Below are positions 49,439 to 58,850 of a DNA stretch of 64,000 nt, piece by piece. Origin of the DNA: Pirellulaceae bacterium (GTDB lineage: Bacteria; Planctomycetota; Planctomycetia; Pirellulales; Pirellulaceae); assembly GCA_019636385.1 (NCBI GenBank), contig JAHBXT010000003.1, forward strand, positions 248,001 to 312,000, given 5' to 3'. The notes under the pieces are model-generated. The model worked only from the letters and a program-made list of their open reading frames with translations, made no database searches and had not been told where the DNA came from. Made by a program: the position numbers and the translations under genes. The first letter of the stretch is position 1, and each line of letters starts with the position of its first letter.

Positions 49439-50176
49439 CTATTGAGAAATCGCAGGGATAATAATAGCTAGGGCAATCAATGCAATTACCAGCAAGTGCA
49501 ACACCAGATTAACGACGCCTAACCAGAAGCCAATTTGAACCATAGTTTTGTCATTGGGATTTGCCAGCCCAGCTTGGATGTCTTTCAAGGCTCGTGCACC
49601 CATGACGACGGCAATGATGGAGAACAATCCGCAAACGACAAAGCTGAGGATGCCCATGACCAGTACCAGCACACCGCGGTCGGGCTTGGCATAGGTGGGT
49701 GACGCGACACCGGAACCCAATGCGAGGGTCGGTGAGACGGCATACGGATTGCCGCTAGCGGTATGAAAGGCGTTGGCAGGATGAAAAACATGAGCCTCTG
49801 TCCACGGCCCGGCTTCGCCCTGACGGATGCGATAGCCGGCTCCGATTCGACCTTCATGAAACCAGCGATTGAGCGTGTCACGATCTGTGGGACCATACAC
49901 CTGCCCATCGGCTGCTAGTAGCCAGTAAGAATCTACGATCGGTTGTGCTGTTTGGGAGTCAGAGGCTGAGACAATAGGCGATTCAGTCGTCGCTGGCGAC
50001 TGTGCAGTTGGTGTGGCAGCCAACTCCGGCGTCGATGCCGGGGCCTCAGATCCCGACCCTGAACTTGGAACCGTGTAGACATTGCCACATGAGGGACAAC
50101 GAGCGCGCTTGCCGGCATGTTCGTCGGCCACCGTCAGTTGTGCGCCACAGCCTGTGCAGGGGGTAATGATTGGCAT
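49439..50176 (-). CDS. Zinc-ribbon, GYF_2 and membrane-domain protein
   Basis: 245 residues. A zinc ribbon (residues 5-36: CTGCGAQL, CPSCGNVY) precedes a Ser/Ala/Thr/Pro-rich linker, then a GYF_2 (DUF4339) domain (YWLLAADGQVYGPTDRDTLN, then WFHEGRI) and two C-terminal membrane segments (VLVLVMGILSFVVCGLFSII, VVNLVLHLLVIALIAL), a DUF4190-like unit. These multi-module proteins are common in Planctomycetes. Role unknown. Confidence 0.7.
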   Translation of the reverse strand: MPIITPCTGCGAQLTVADEHAGKRARCPSCGNVYTVPSSGSGSEAPASTPELAATPTAQSPATTESPIVSASDSQTAQPIVDSYWLLAADGQVYGPTDRDTLNRWFHEGRIGAGYRIRQGEAGPWTEAHVFHPANAFHTASGNPYAVSPTLALGSGVASPTYAKPDRGVLVLVMGILSFVVCGLFSIIAVVMGARALKDIQAGLANPNDKTMVQIGFWLGVVNLVLHLLVIALIALAIIIPAISQ

Positions 50177-50182
50177 GCCCGC

Positions 50183-51112
50183 TTAAGCTCCTTGACGTTC
50201 GCGATGCAAGTAGATGAAACTCTTGCCCAATCGACCTCCGTAGTTTCCCGCGCTGATGCGAATCAGCCCGGGCGTGTCCAGCGCGGCGTCAATGGCGGCG
50301 TGCGTGGCCGTGGTGACCGCTTGCAGACTACTGCCATTGATCACGATCTCCATGATCGACAGTACACCAGCGGGTACTCGCGATTGAGCACCCAATTGGG
50401 CCTTGAGTGTCGGACAATATTCAGCGAATGTACTGGCGATGAGAAAGCTGTAGCGGCTGCCGGCTTTGGATGCGCTGGAGGCGATGCCTCCAGGAAACGT
50501 TAGCACCGTGTCGGGGCATTGATCGACAGCCACGACTGATCGCTCGGCGGCCTCGATGGCGGCGGCTTCGCTGTCGGCCATGAACCACAGATTTCCGCCC
50601 ATGATTCCATCGGACATGCCAAACCGACGCGTCAGGTAAAATTCGCCGCCCATGATCGGGATGACCCAGCCGCGAGTCCCATACCGCTCGTCGCGGAACT
50701 GGTACCCATCTCCAAAAAAAGCGATTTTGCGTCCGAGTTTGAAATAGGTTTGTGTGTCAAGGCGATTGAAGCATCTGGCCGTTGGACAGGTCAGAACGTT
50801 CTGCCCAATGCGCGCCATCAGCACCTTCTCCAAGTGCGTCTCGCGGTCCTTACGAAATCGGGGCACATGAACTTGAATCACCGCGCCGATGCGACCGTCA
50901 GGCGTTTCTTGTCCAGGACTGGTGCCATCGAGTATCTGCGATACGCCAACTTCCGAGTCGCACATGATGGTGCTGCTACCATGTCCGGTCACCGCGTGGC
51001 AACAGTGGTCCAGCCAACGGCGATCGCGCGCAGTAATGAGAAACTCGGAATAGATGCTACGAAACCCTTCGGCAAACGTATCGTCTACTAGGGTCTGGAT
51101 TTTTGGATTCAT
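50183..51112 (-). CDS. ftr: Formylmethanofuran:tetrahydromethanopterin formyltransferase
   Basis: 309 residues. Moves the formyl group between methanofuran and tetrahydromethanopterin in the H4MPT-dependent C1 pathway. Family signatures: GSSTIMCDSEVGV, ETPDGRIGAVIQVHV, MARIGQNVLTCPTA, FFGDGYQFRDER then WVIPIMGGEF, FPGGIASSASKAGS, MEIVINGSS, and RISAGNYGGRLG. Length equals the roughly 300-residue family. In Planctomycetes this pathway handles formaldehyde or formate, in the cytoplasm. The neighbouring formyl-THF cyclo-ligase may link the H4MPT and folate C1 pools. Confidence 0.9.
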   Translation of the reverse strand: MNPKIQTLVDDTFAEGFRSIYSEFLITARDRRWLDHCCHAVTGHGSSTIMCDSEVGVSQILDGTSPGQETPDGRIGAVIQVHVPRFRKDRETHLEKVLMARIGQNVLTCPTARCFNRLDTQTYFKLGRKIAFFGDGYQFRDERYGTRGWVIPIMGGEFYLTRRFGMSDGIMGGNLWFMADSEAAAIEAAERSVVAVDQCPDTVLTFPGGIASSASKAGSRYSFLIASTFAEYCPTLKAQLGAQSRVPAGVLSIMEIVINGSSLQAVTTATHAAIDAALDTPGLIRISAGNYGGRLGKSFIYLHRERQGA

Positions 51113-51349
51113 CGACTGGTTTCATCCCGTGTTATTACATGTGCCAAATTGTGGTCCTACATACCCAGCTCTGCTTAACCAGTTGGCGGGTCGGCTGCGG
51201 GCGGCGCTATTCGCATGTGAACGAACCGTGCACGTCTGGAGTATCTTGGCGGTTTCGATCCAGCCGTGGATGCGGGCCGCGCTTGACAGATACTATCCAT
51301 CCGTCAACTGTTGCAAAGATACTGCCCAATTTCTGCCCCGATTCTGCGA

Positions 51350-51982
51350 CTAGCTGCGGCCGCGCCCCGCATAGGCCGCTGCTTCGGTTACTACTTTGTC
51401 CATGTAGATGTCGTGATGTTCGCAGGGGATTTCCGGAAACAATTGGCACTCGAAGGCCAAGGCAACCAGCGGAGCATCGCGCCGAGCGTGCTGCAGCAGT
51501 TTATCGTAGTAACCCTTACCATGACCGGTGCGTCCGCCCATGCGATCAAAGGCAACTCCGGGCACCATGATCAAATCCAAATCTTGCGGCTCAAGTCGTT
51601 TGGCGGCCACCTGACGCAGCTCCACCTTCGGTTCCAGAATCTTATACATGCCCACATCCAGTTCATCCATGGACTGCAAGTGAAACAGCTCTAGTTCGCC
51701 ATCGACGCAGTAGGGAATCACAATTCGTTTGTCGCCCTGAATCGCTTCGGGCAGTGCGTGCCGAGTGCGCACTTCATCGCGCACATCAACGTAAAACATG
51801 ACTGTCTTGGCCGCAGCGTATTCGGGCAACCCCATAAAGCGATCGACGATCAGCCGGCTGACGTTATCTTTATCTGGCCGTTTGCGTCGATTGTCGTGAG
51901 CCGCTTGGCGAATGGCTTGTTTCCGCGAGGCCGTGTCGGTTGCCGTTGGAGGCGAATTGGTCATTTGTACAGTTCCAAACAA
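51350..51982 (-). CDS. 5-formyltetrahydrofolate cyclo-ligase
   Basis: 210 residues. Converts 5-formyl-THF to 5,10-methenyl-THF with ATP. Motifs include KTVMFYVDVRDEVRT, KRIVIPYCVDGELELF, DLIMVPGVAFDRMGGRTGHGKGYYD, containing the G-x-G-K-G-Y-Y-D substrate/ATP motif. Basic N-terminal region (NRRKRPDKDNVSRL) typical of the family. Adjacent to ftr on the same strand. Confidence 0.9.
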   Translation of the reverse strand: MFGTVQMTNSPPTATDTASRKQAIRQAAHDNRRKRPDKDNVSRLIVDRFMGLPEYAAAKTVMFYVDVRDEVRTRHALPEAIQGDKRIVIPYCVDGELELFHLQSMDELDVGMYKILEPKVELRQVAAKRLEPQDLDLIMVPGVAFDRMGGRTGHGKGYYDKLLQHARRDAPLVALAFECQLFPEIPCEHHDIYMDKVVTEAAAYAGRGRS

Positions 51983-52009
51983 TGAAAGAAAACTGAATTC
52001 CGCGACTGG

Positions 52010-55000
52010 CTATTGTAGCGGCAATGCAACTTGTGTGGGGTGCCGCAGGTAGCTGATCAAGTCCCGAATTTGCCCCATGTCCAAAGCATCTAGCAGCCCA
52101 TCGGGCATGGGAGAAATAGCTGAAGTGCGCTGCGATTCAATCTCGGCGGTAGCCAGAGTTAATAGTTCCGTGGGCGTTCGCAGCTCGATGGCATTTTCGC
52201 TACGAGACACGACCAGACCGCTGAGCACGCGACCGTCCACCATCTGCAGCGTACTCATGTAAAAGTCTCTGGCGACAACCGCGCTGGGATCGACTATGTT
52301 TTCTAGCCAGAAGTCCAGGTCTTGACGATTGCCACCGGTCAAGTCGGGGCCAATTTGACTGCCGCTGCCCAGCAGGCGATGGCACTGGGAGCAATGGCGC
52401 TGAAACAGCACCCGCCCTTGGCTTGGGTCACCCGGCGGCGCATCACCGGCTGTCAACATAGCCCTGAGCTGCTCGATGCGCTGCCGTCGTTGAGCGGTCG
52501 ATTGATTGATGCGTCCCCAGACCTGCTCGACCTGTGCAATCAATGCGTCACTGCCCAGCGACTGGATTTGCCGGACATCGTAAGCGGTCAAATGATGCTT
52601 TGGTATCCTGCCAGCGGCTATGGCTGTCAGAAGTCGCTCTGCGAATTCAGTTCGCGCCGTCAATGTGGCGATGACTTGCGGTCGTTGAGGCGGGCGAAAT
52701 TGAAAGTAATGCTTGATGAGTGCATCGGCCACTCCAGTATCGCTGCTGGAGGCCAGGCCCTGCACGGCGATCCAATTCAGCCGGGCATCCTTGAGCAAAG
52801 GAAGGCATATATCAACGATATCAGGTGGCGCGTGGCGTACCAGCATCTCGAGTGCCGACCTACGCAGCGAAATATCGGCTTGGCTGTCTAGCACCTGCTG
52901 ACGAATCTGGTCCATGCCGGTTCCGTCGCCAAACAGTATGCTCAACTCCTGAATCAGGGCTGAGAGCTGGGCAGGATGGTCATCGCTAGCGGCAGTTACA
53001 CGAATCAACTCGACCCAACCGGACGGTTGATCGACTTGGCGCAAGCCACGCAGGCCGTCTGATATGCCTTGTAGAATTTCCAAACGCCGCTCGGGATGCG
53101 CCGTCGCGATCGCAAGCAGTCGCTCGACCGCCTGGGGGTTCATGTCGCTGTAGCTGGACAATTGTCGCGCGATCAGCCGAGTCGTCTTGGGCCATTGAGA
53201 AAACTCTGTCAGTTCTGCGGCTCGTAGCGGCATCGTTTCGGCGACCGGAATCAGTCCGTACCAGACCATCAGCGGCAAGTTGTGATCTTCAGCATCCTCG
53301 CCGCGCGACAACAGCGACTCGGCCAGAACTGGCCGCGACTGCACGGGCAATCTCTGTAGTGCCGAGGCCAGCGCCAGCCGCACCAATCCGCTCTCGTCGT
53401 GCCTGGCCATCGTCACCAGGCGTTCCAGCGCCTCTGTCGCCAGCGGCTTTGGATTAAGATTGTGGCTGAGCACATCGTCGATGGGGTAATCGTCCAGCAG
53501 GCAGCGGATGGCCCAGGTTCGCAGGTGTTCGTTGCGATGTGCCAGGCAATCCAGAAGTCGAGCATGGTCGCGACGTCCCATGGCATGCAGGGTCAACAAG
53601 CATTCATACGCCAAGCGGTCATCTTGACCCGTCACAGCGCTCGACAGCCACTGTATGGGTTCTTCAATCCCAGCGCAATCGCCAATTCCCCGACTTCGTT
53701 CGGACAGAATCAATCGCGACTGCCGTACAAACCATTGGTTGGTGTGCGTGTGGAGCTGTGCCAATTGTTGGCAAGATCGACTGCGCAAATCGCCACTCAG
53801 CTGCGAGTGTGACTGGCTGGTGGCGAAGCGAAAGACGCGGCCGCTGGTGCGATGCACACCGGTATGCTCGTGGCACTCCCCGGTATCGCTCCAGTCGATT
53901 GCATATACTGCGCCGTCGGGCCCGCAGCTCAAATCCATGCCTCGAAAGAATGGATCGGAGGCCTGCAGGATGTCCGGCCCATGCCGCCCAATGTAGCCGC
54001 TGCCATGCCGCTGGAGGATCTCTTGATTGACTCGTCGTCCATGGATGTTCCAGGTAAACAAGCGATCGCGAAAGCCTGCGGGCCAGTTGTCGGCTTGATA
54101 GATCAACATCCCCACATGTGCATGACCACCGCCGTACGAATCCGCTTGGCCATTGCGCGACTGAAACCACTGGCCGGTCGTGTCAAAGTGCCAATGATCG
54201 GCGTGCATATCGATCGCCTCGAAAACATGCGGATTGGGGTCCAGCGTAAATGGGCGAGCAAAATGCGCACCTGGAATTAAATGCCACAGGTGGCCGTTGA
54301 CGGTGTTGATGAAAAAGCATTCTCCCCAGGCGTCCCAATCGTGCCCCCAGGGGTTGGTCGTGCCGTGGCACAGTACTTCGAAGTGTTGAGTCTGAACATT
54401 GTAGCGCCACAGGCCACCTTCGAGCGGTGTGCGTGAAGCGTCAGAGCTGCCGGGCAGACCGACTCGGCCCGGACACGAACCCCCGCAGCGACCATACAGC
54501 CAACCGTCGGGCCCCCAGCGCAAGCCATTTGCAAAATTGTGGTAATTGTCCAAGGCGACATCGAAGCCATCTAGCATAACGCGGGCCGGTCCGTCGGGCT
54601 GGCCGTCTAATTCTGCGTCGGGAATGAATAGTAATTGCGGCGGGCACATCAACCACGCTCCACCATGGCCCAACTCCAGCCCCGTTAGCATTTGCACCTG
54701 ATCTGTGAACACCGAGCGTTGATCGCTGCGTCCATCCCGGTCGGTGTCGTCGAGTATGATCACGCGATCGCGCAGACCCAACTCGAACCGTTGTGTACGT
54801 TCGGCATAGGTATAGTTCTCGGCGACCCACAGACGACCTTGTCCATCCCAGGCCATGGCAATCGGATTCTGCACGTCCGGCTCAGAGGCAAACGCTTCAG
54901 CCTGAATCCCGTCAGGAACTTGAAACCCCGCCGCTGCCTCATGGGCATCCATCGGCGCGGCAAGGCTGTCAGGCTCGGTATTGAAAGGCTGAACAAAATC

Positions 55001-55240
55001 GTCAGCTTGGGACTCGTCTAGTCCCGCAGAACCGAACACGCACCAAACAACCAGCGGCAGCAGTACGCGCCGCCACAGTCGGAAGGCAATCCGAATCCGA
55101 TTTTCAATGAGAGATCGCCACTGTGCGTTAAAGAACAGTGCGCTTAAATACTGTGCTGAAATGCGATGCAAGATTCTTCCCCGTACGTCGTCCGCCATTG
55201 TGACCGGCAGCGCCGTACCTGTCCAGTTGCATTCGGGCAA
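52010..55240 (-). CDS. PVC-type membrane-bound dehydrogenase/haem-binding protein
   Basis: 1076 residues; start uncertain, because the hydrophobic leader (LLPLVVWCVFGSAG) begins near residue 60 and an ATG at residue 15 is also possible. The body is a beta-propeller-like dehydrogenase region (NPIAMAWDGQGRLWVAENYT, DLSCGPDGAVYAIDWSDTGE) and a helical, HEAT-like middle part. A C-terminal cytochrome-like domain has HCSQCHRLLG (CxxCH) and downstream Met-containing loops. The same architecture is abundant in Planctomycetes. Likely envelope-located electron-transfer or sugar oxidation function. Confidence 0.85.
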   Translation of the reverse strand: MPECNWTGTALPVTMADDVRGRILHRISAQYLSALFFNAQWRSLIENRIRIAFRLWRRVLLPLVVWCVFGSAGLDESQADDFVQPFNTEPDSLAAPMDAHEAAAGFQVPDGIQAEAFASEPDVQNPIAMAWDGQGRLWVAENYTYAERTQRFELGLRDRVIILDDTDRDGRSDQRSVFTDQVQMLTGLELGHGGAWLMCPPQLLFIPDAELDGQPDGPARVMLDGFDVALDNYHNFANGLRWGPDGWLYGRCGGSCPGRVGLPGSSDASRTPLEGGLWRYNVQTQHFEVLCHGTTNPWGHDWDAWGECFFINTVNGHLWHLIPGAHFARPFTLDPNPHVFEAIDMHADHWHFDTTGQWFQSRNGQADSYGGGHAHVGMLIYQADNWPAGFRDRLFTWNIHGRRVNQEILQRHGSGYIGRHGPDILQASDPFFRGMDLSCGPDGAVYAIDWSDTGECHEHTGVHRTSGRVFRFATSQSHSQLSGDLRSRSCQQLAQLHTHTNQWFVRQSRLILSERSRGIGDCAGIEEPIQWLSSAVTGQDDRLAYECLLTLHAMGRRDHARLLDCLAHRNEHLRTWAIRCLLDDYPIDDVLSHNLNPKPLATEALERLVTMARHDESGLVRLALASALQRLPVQSRPVLAESLLSRGEDAEDHNLPLMVWYGLIPVAETMPLRAAELTEFSQWPKTTRLIARQLSSYSDMNPQAVERLLAIATAHPERRLEILQGISDGLRGLRQVDQPSGWVELIRVTAASDDHPAQLSALIQELSILFGDGTGMDQIRQQVLDSQADISLRRSALEMLVRHAPPDIVDICLPLLKDARLNWIAVQGLASSSDTGVADALIKHYFQFRPPQRPQVIATLTARTEFAERLLTAIAAGRIPKHHLTAYDVRQIQSLGSDALIAQVEQVWGRINQSTAQRRQRIEQLRAMLTAGDAPPGDPSQGRVLFQRHCSQCHRLLGSGSQIGPDLTGGNRQDLDFWLENIVDPSAVVARDFYMSTLQMVDGRVLSGLVVSRSENAIELRTPTELLTLATAEIESQRTSAISPMPDGLLDALDMGQIRDLISYLRHPTQVALPLQ

Positions 55241-55303
55241 TACATGCAGCAGCCACCGCAGGATTAGAATGACTGTCAGTGCATCGCGTCAGTCACTGCT
55301 AGA

Positions 55304-56485
55304 TTACCGGCGCGGCTTGGGACCGGGCTTGCTGGGACGCAGGTCGCTTTGACGCTGAAAGTTTCCAGCGCCGGCAGCTTGGGTTGAATCCTGGTCAGTC
55401 GGGACCGGGCGCGACGCAGCCAATTCAGCGGGTTGGAGGACTTCGGCGTAATTGCCGGACGAGTCCGCATCGTCAGTCGCAGCTTGAAGCTCTAGATCGG
55501 GCAAGGTGGCCAATCGAACTTGCCCAAGAGTGCGGAGAGCTTCACCGGGCTGGTCGCTAAAGACAACAATTTCAGGTTGGCTGGACTGTGACGGTTGTTG
55601 GGCTAACCGCGATGGTTGCTGAGGGTTTGACCGCAGTGCATGTTTGCGCATCGCAATCCGGGCTGCGATCTGCGAGAACTCACGGCCTGCGGTTTCGTCT
55701 CGAACCGACAATTGGCCGGCGATCTGTTGACTGGCACCCGGGTTGGCTGCACAGAATTCGGATAGTTGGCACACGAATCGGGAAGTCTCGTCGTAATTAT
55801 GTTCAGTCACTTTTCCAACCAGTGGCCCCAGCGTTCGCGTTAACAAGTCAGCCCCCAGGTTATCTACTTTCATAAAGACGTCCATTGTTCCCTGAACCAG
55901 AAAACCACTGTGGGCTTGTGGATTGGGCTGCGGTCGCGAGTGTACCACGCAAACGACGCGTCCGGTGATAGGCCGGGGTGCGAGAATGCCTTCGTAGTTG
56001 CCAGTGCCATAATAGATGTGCACACTATCACTGCTATGGATCAGCTCGCAGTTGCAGGTAGTCCCAGCGCCATCGTTCGCGTAAAACGTATTGGTGCCTG
56101 TGCGTTGAGCTTGGATGTTCGTGATGCCGATCATCTCCCAGATGTTGACCATCACTTCCGGCCGTCGGATCAGGTACGTCAAGAGCTGCGGATCGCAGTT
56201 CATCATCCGTGGTGGCATCTGGCGATAGAAGCTGGGATTGTTGACCACGTCGCGGACTTCGGCAGCGTGATGTTCCTGGAGCTGTCCCAGCGGTATCGAC
56301 GAACTGGCGGCTTCCAAGCGCTGACGGCGGCTGATCCGCATTTCGCCAGACGGCTCGGCTGCCAAGGCCACGTAACCGGTAAGCGGCCCCAAGACCGTCA
56401 GGCTCCAAATGCACAGGGCCTGAACGCGGATTCCGATACTCAGCCGACTTGGAAATCCAAGTCGGATTTGACTAGAACGCTCCAC
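55304..56485 (-). CDS. Secreted conserved planctomycete protein, function unknown
   Basis: 393 residues. An N-terminal signal-like region (ALCIWSLTVLGPLTGYVAL) precedes a helical segment containing RQMPPRMMNCDPQLLTYLIR and a Cys pair (TTCNCELIH). From about residue 290 it is Gln/Ser/Pro-rich and disordered, ending basic (SKPGPKPRR). No known domain. The start lies divergently from the radical SAM locus. Confidence 0.65.
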   Translation of the reverse strand: MERSSQIRLGFPSRLSIGIRVQALCIWSLTVLGPLTGYVALAAEPSGEMRISRRQRLEAASSSIPLGQLQEHHAAEVRDVVNNPSFYRQMPPRMMNCDPQLLTYLIRRPEVMVNIWEMIGITNIQAQRTGTNTFYANDGAGTTCNCELIHSSDSVHIYYGTGNYEGILAPRPITGRVVCVVHSRPQPNPQAHSGFLVQGTMDVFMKVDNLGADLLTRTLGPLVGKVTEHNYDETSRFVCQLSEFCAANPGASQQIAGQLSVRDETAGREFSQIAARIAMRKHALRSNPQQPSRLAQQPSQSSQPEIVVFSDQPGEALRTLGQVRLATLPDLELQAATDDADSSGNYAEVLQPAELAASRPVPTDQDSTQAAGAGNFQRQSDLRPSKPGPKPRR

Positions 56486-56771
56486 TCGCCTGTCTCCGCC
56501 CTTACGAAGCGTTCAGAACCGACATGCCTCCGCCCCCGAGACCATTAATTCGGCATTCGACGCGGCTTGGCCGCAATTCAATTTGTGAGGATCGTACGGA
56601 TTGCAGCGTTTCCAGCCGCTGGCCCAGCGCTGACTGACTGGCCCTGTGCTGACTGAAATGCTGTACAATGGCTATCAAAATTTGGCTCGTGATGGCGTTA
56701 GTTCCATCGGCAAACCGTCACCGACACGATTTGAATCTGTAGGTATTCTTTGATCATCACCTCGAACGTCC

Positions 56772-57140
56772 ATGAGTGACTCGGCAGGTACCATGAAGTT
56801 GGCGTTTTGGTTGCTAGCCTTGTTGCTGGCGGGCCTGGGTATTGTATTTTTGATCGCAGCTGGGCAGGGCAATGCCGTCATTCGACTAGTGATCGGCGGC
56901 GTGTGTTTGGCCGCTGCCGCAGCTCTGGTCTATCTGCCGCGGATGCAGCCGATCGCGCACACGCATGTCCACAGGATGGAATTGGACATGCCAGGCCAGG
57001 TCTCCATAAAGGGCTTTGAATGCAAATCGTGCGGGGCTTCCCTGGATTCGAAGTCGCTGAAGATTGTGTCGGGCGCTGCTCAAGTCAATTGCCCCTACTG
57101 CGGCAGCAGTTATCAATTGGAGGAGGCACCTAAGTGGTAA
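56772..57140 (+). CDS. Small membrane protein with C-terminal zinc ribbon
   Basis: 122 residues. Two membrane helices (LAFWLLALLLAGLGIVFLI, LVIGGVCLAAAAALVYL) are followed by a cytoplasmic zinc ribbon (FECKSCGASLDS, VNCPYCGSSYQ). Its last bases overlap the GTG start of the radical SAM gene, so the two are translated together and perhaps function together. An alternative start is the ATG at residue 8. Confidence 0.65.
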   Translation: MSDSAGTMKLAFWLLALLLAGLGIVFLIAAGQGNAVIRLVIGGVCLAAAAALVYLPRMQPIAHTHVHRMELDMPGQVSIKGFECKSCGASLDSKSLKIVSGAAQVNCPYCGSSYQLEEAPKW

Positions 57141-58759
57141 CCCTGCTTGGCTGGTTACAGCGCGATTGGCAGTCATTCGTCCACAGCACGCGTGCAGACC
57201 TGCGCATCCAGCCTGGCATGTACACCTACCGTTTGAAACCTGCGGGTGGTGAGCGACGGGTGCACTTGCGAATTGAAGCCGATGGCAGTGGTGTGATGTT
57301 TGTCGACGTAACGGATGTCGTGCATCTAAATCAAACCGCCGCTGAGTTGGCCAAATGGGCCCTAGATGGTGTACCGCAAACCCAAGCCGAGCTACGCTGG
57401 AAAATTCGTAGCGGTCGGGGGCTGCGCAGGCGCCAATCGGCCAAGGGAATTGCCCAGGACATTCACGAAATATACTCGATGATCGCGCGGCTGGCCGATG
57501 CCGGTGGTGGCTGCACGACCTGTGCAGTGGGAACCGAACATCGCCAACCACTGTTCAGCACGCCGATCCATGCGCCTTACAAGGCCGATCTGGCAATTAC
57601 CTATAAGTGCAACAACGACTGCCCTCACTGCTATAACGAGGCCGATCGACTAACGCTGCAGTCGATGCCCGTCGAAGACTGGATGCGTGTTGTCGACCGA
57701 CTGCACCATGTCGGTGTACCGCATCTGATCTTTACGGGTGGTGAAGCAACGCTGTATCCGGATTTGCCAGAGTTGATTGCATACGCCAATCAGCTCGGCC
57801 CCATTTGTGGCTTGAACACCAACGGTCGTCGCATGGCCCAGCCACAGTATGCGCGGCGATTGGCCGAAGCTGGACTGAATCACGTGCAAGTAACTCTCGG
57901 CTCGCACCGCGCCGAAGTTCACGACCGCATGATGAACGCCCGGTCATTCGAGCAGACTGTGCAAGGGATACGTAATGCTCAAGAGGCTGGACTGCATACG
58001 ATTACCAACACCACGTTGATGCAAATGAATTCTGGCGAGATCGTGCAGACGATCGAATTCTTACACGCGCTGGGCATACGCACGTTTGCTGTGAACGGCA
58101 TGATCTACTCGGGTGGCGGATTTGATACGGGACAGGCCATTCGTGAAGAACTCATGCCGCCACTGCTGATTCGCATTCGCGATCGAGCTGCCGAATTGGG
58201 CATGAAGTTCTTGTGGTATACACCGACGATGTACTGCCGCTTGTCTCCGGTGGAATTGGAAATTGGTGCTAAACGTTGCAATGCCGGTGAGTACTCGCTG
58301 TGCGTCGAGCCCAATGCGGATGTACTGCCTTGCCAGTCGTTTTACGTAGCTGCCGGCAATTTGCTGCGCGATCCATGGGAGTCGATCTGGCATAGCCCGC
58401 TGTTTCATAGCTTTCGCGACCGAGAGCTGGATCCTCAGGCCGCTGGGCTGCCAGAGATGTGTTGGAAGTGCCCCGATCTGCAACTGTGCGGTGGTGGTTG
58501 TCGGATTGAGCGCGAAGCCGCAGCCGGATTGCGTACCAGTGGTGGCGGATGCAGCTCCGGCGGCTGTAGCTCCGGTGGTTGCAAAAGCAGTGGCTGCAGT
58601 AGCGGTGCGAAGTCAACAAGCCAGTTACCATTGGTGTCGGTTAGTGTGGCGGACGCAGTTCAGCCAAGTCCTTCGCCAAGCGGCTTCGTATCGGTCAAAT
58701 CGGTGCAAGTCGCCAGTGCAGGCGGTAAGCGTCGCGGCACCGGCGCCTTCGCGGAGTAG
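57134..58759 (+). CDS. Radical SAM/SPASM protein with PqqD-like N-terminus and Cys-rich tail
   Basis: 541 residues from GTG 57134, overlapping the previous gene. Residues about 40-95 resemble a PqqD/RRE-type domain (VDVTDVVHLNQTAAELAKWA). The radical SAM core has CNNDCPHCYNEA (C159, C163, C166) that ligates the 4Fe-4S cluster; an elongated SPASM-like C-terminal domain follows (CNAGEYSLCVEPN, CQSF, CWKCPDLQLCGGGC). The tail from about residue 470 is Cys/Gly/Ser-rich with four Cys in a repeating GGC or SGC context, then Pro/Ser. The tail may be substrate-like or metal binding. Function is not established. Confidence 0.75.
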   Translation: MVTLLGWLQRDWQSFVHSTRADLRIQPGMYTYRLKPAGGERRVHLRIEADGSGVMFVDVTDVVHLNQTAAELAKWALDGVPQTQAELRWKIRSGRGLRRRQSAKGIAQDIHEIYSMIARLADAGGGCTTCAVGTEHRQPLFSTPIHAPYKADLAITYKCNNDCPHCYNEADRLTLQSMPVEDWMRVVDRLHHVGVPHLIFTGGEATLYPDLPELIAYANQLGPICGLNTNGRRMAQPQYARRLAEAGLNHVQVTLGSHRAEVHDRMMNARSFEQTVQGIRNAQEAGLHTITNTTLMQMNSGEIVQTIEFLHALGIRTFAVNGMIYSGGGFDTGQAIREELMPPLLIRIRDRAAELGMKFLWYTPTMYCRLSPVELEIGAKRCNAGEYSLCVEPNADVLPCQSFYVAAGNLLRDPWESIWHSPLFHSFRDRELDPQAAGLPEMCWKCPDLQLCGGGCRIEREAAAGLRTSGGGCSSGGCSSGGCKSSGCSSGAKSTSQLPLVSVSVADAVQPSPSPSGFVSVKSVQVASAGGKRRGTGAFAE

Positions 58760-58850
58760 TGGTAGTTACCTCAAGGATGTAAATTGCCGCTTGATTCTGC
58801 TATAGTTGTGGATTGTTGCCGCGAATTTGGTTGAAAACGGAGAGGGCGAT

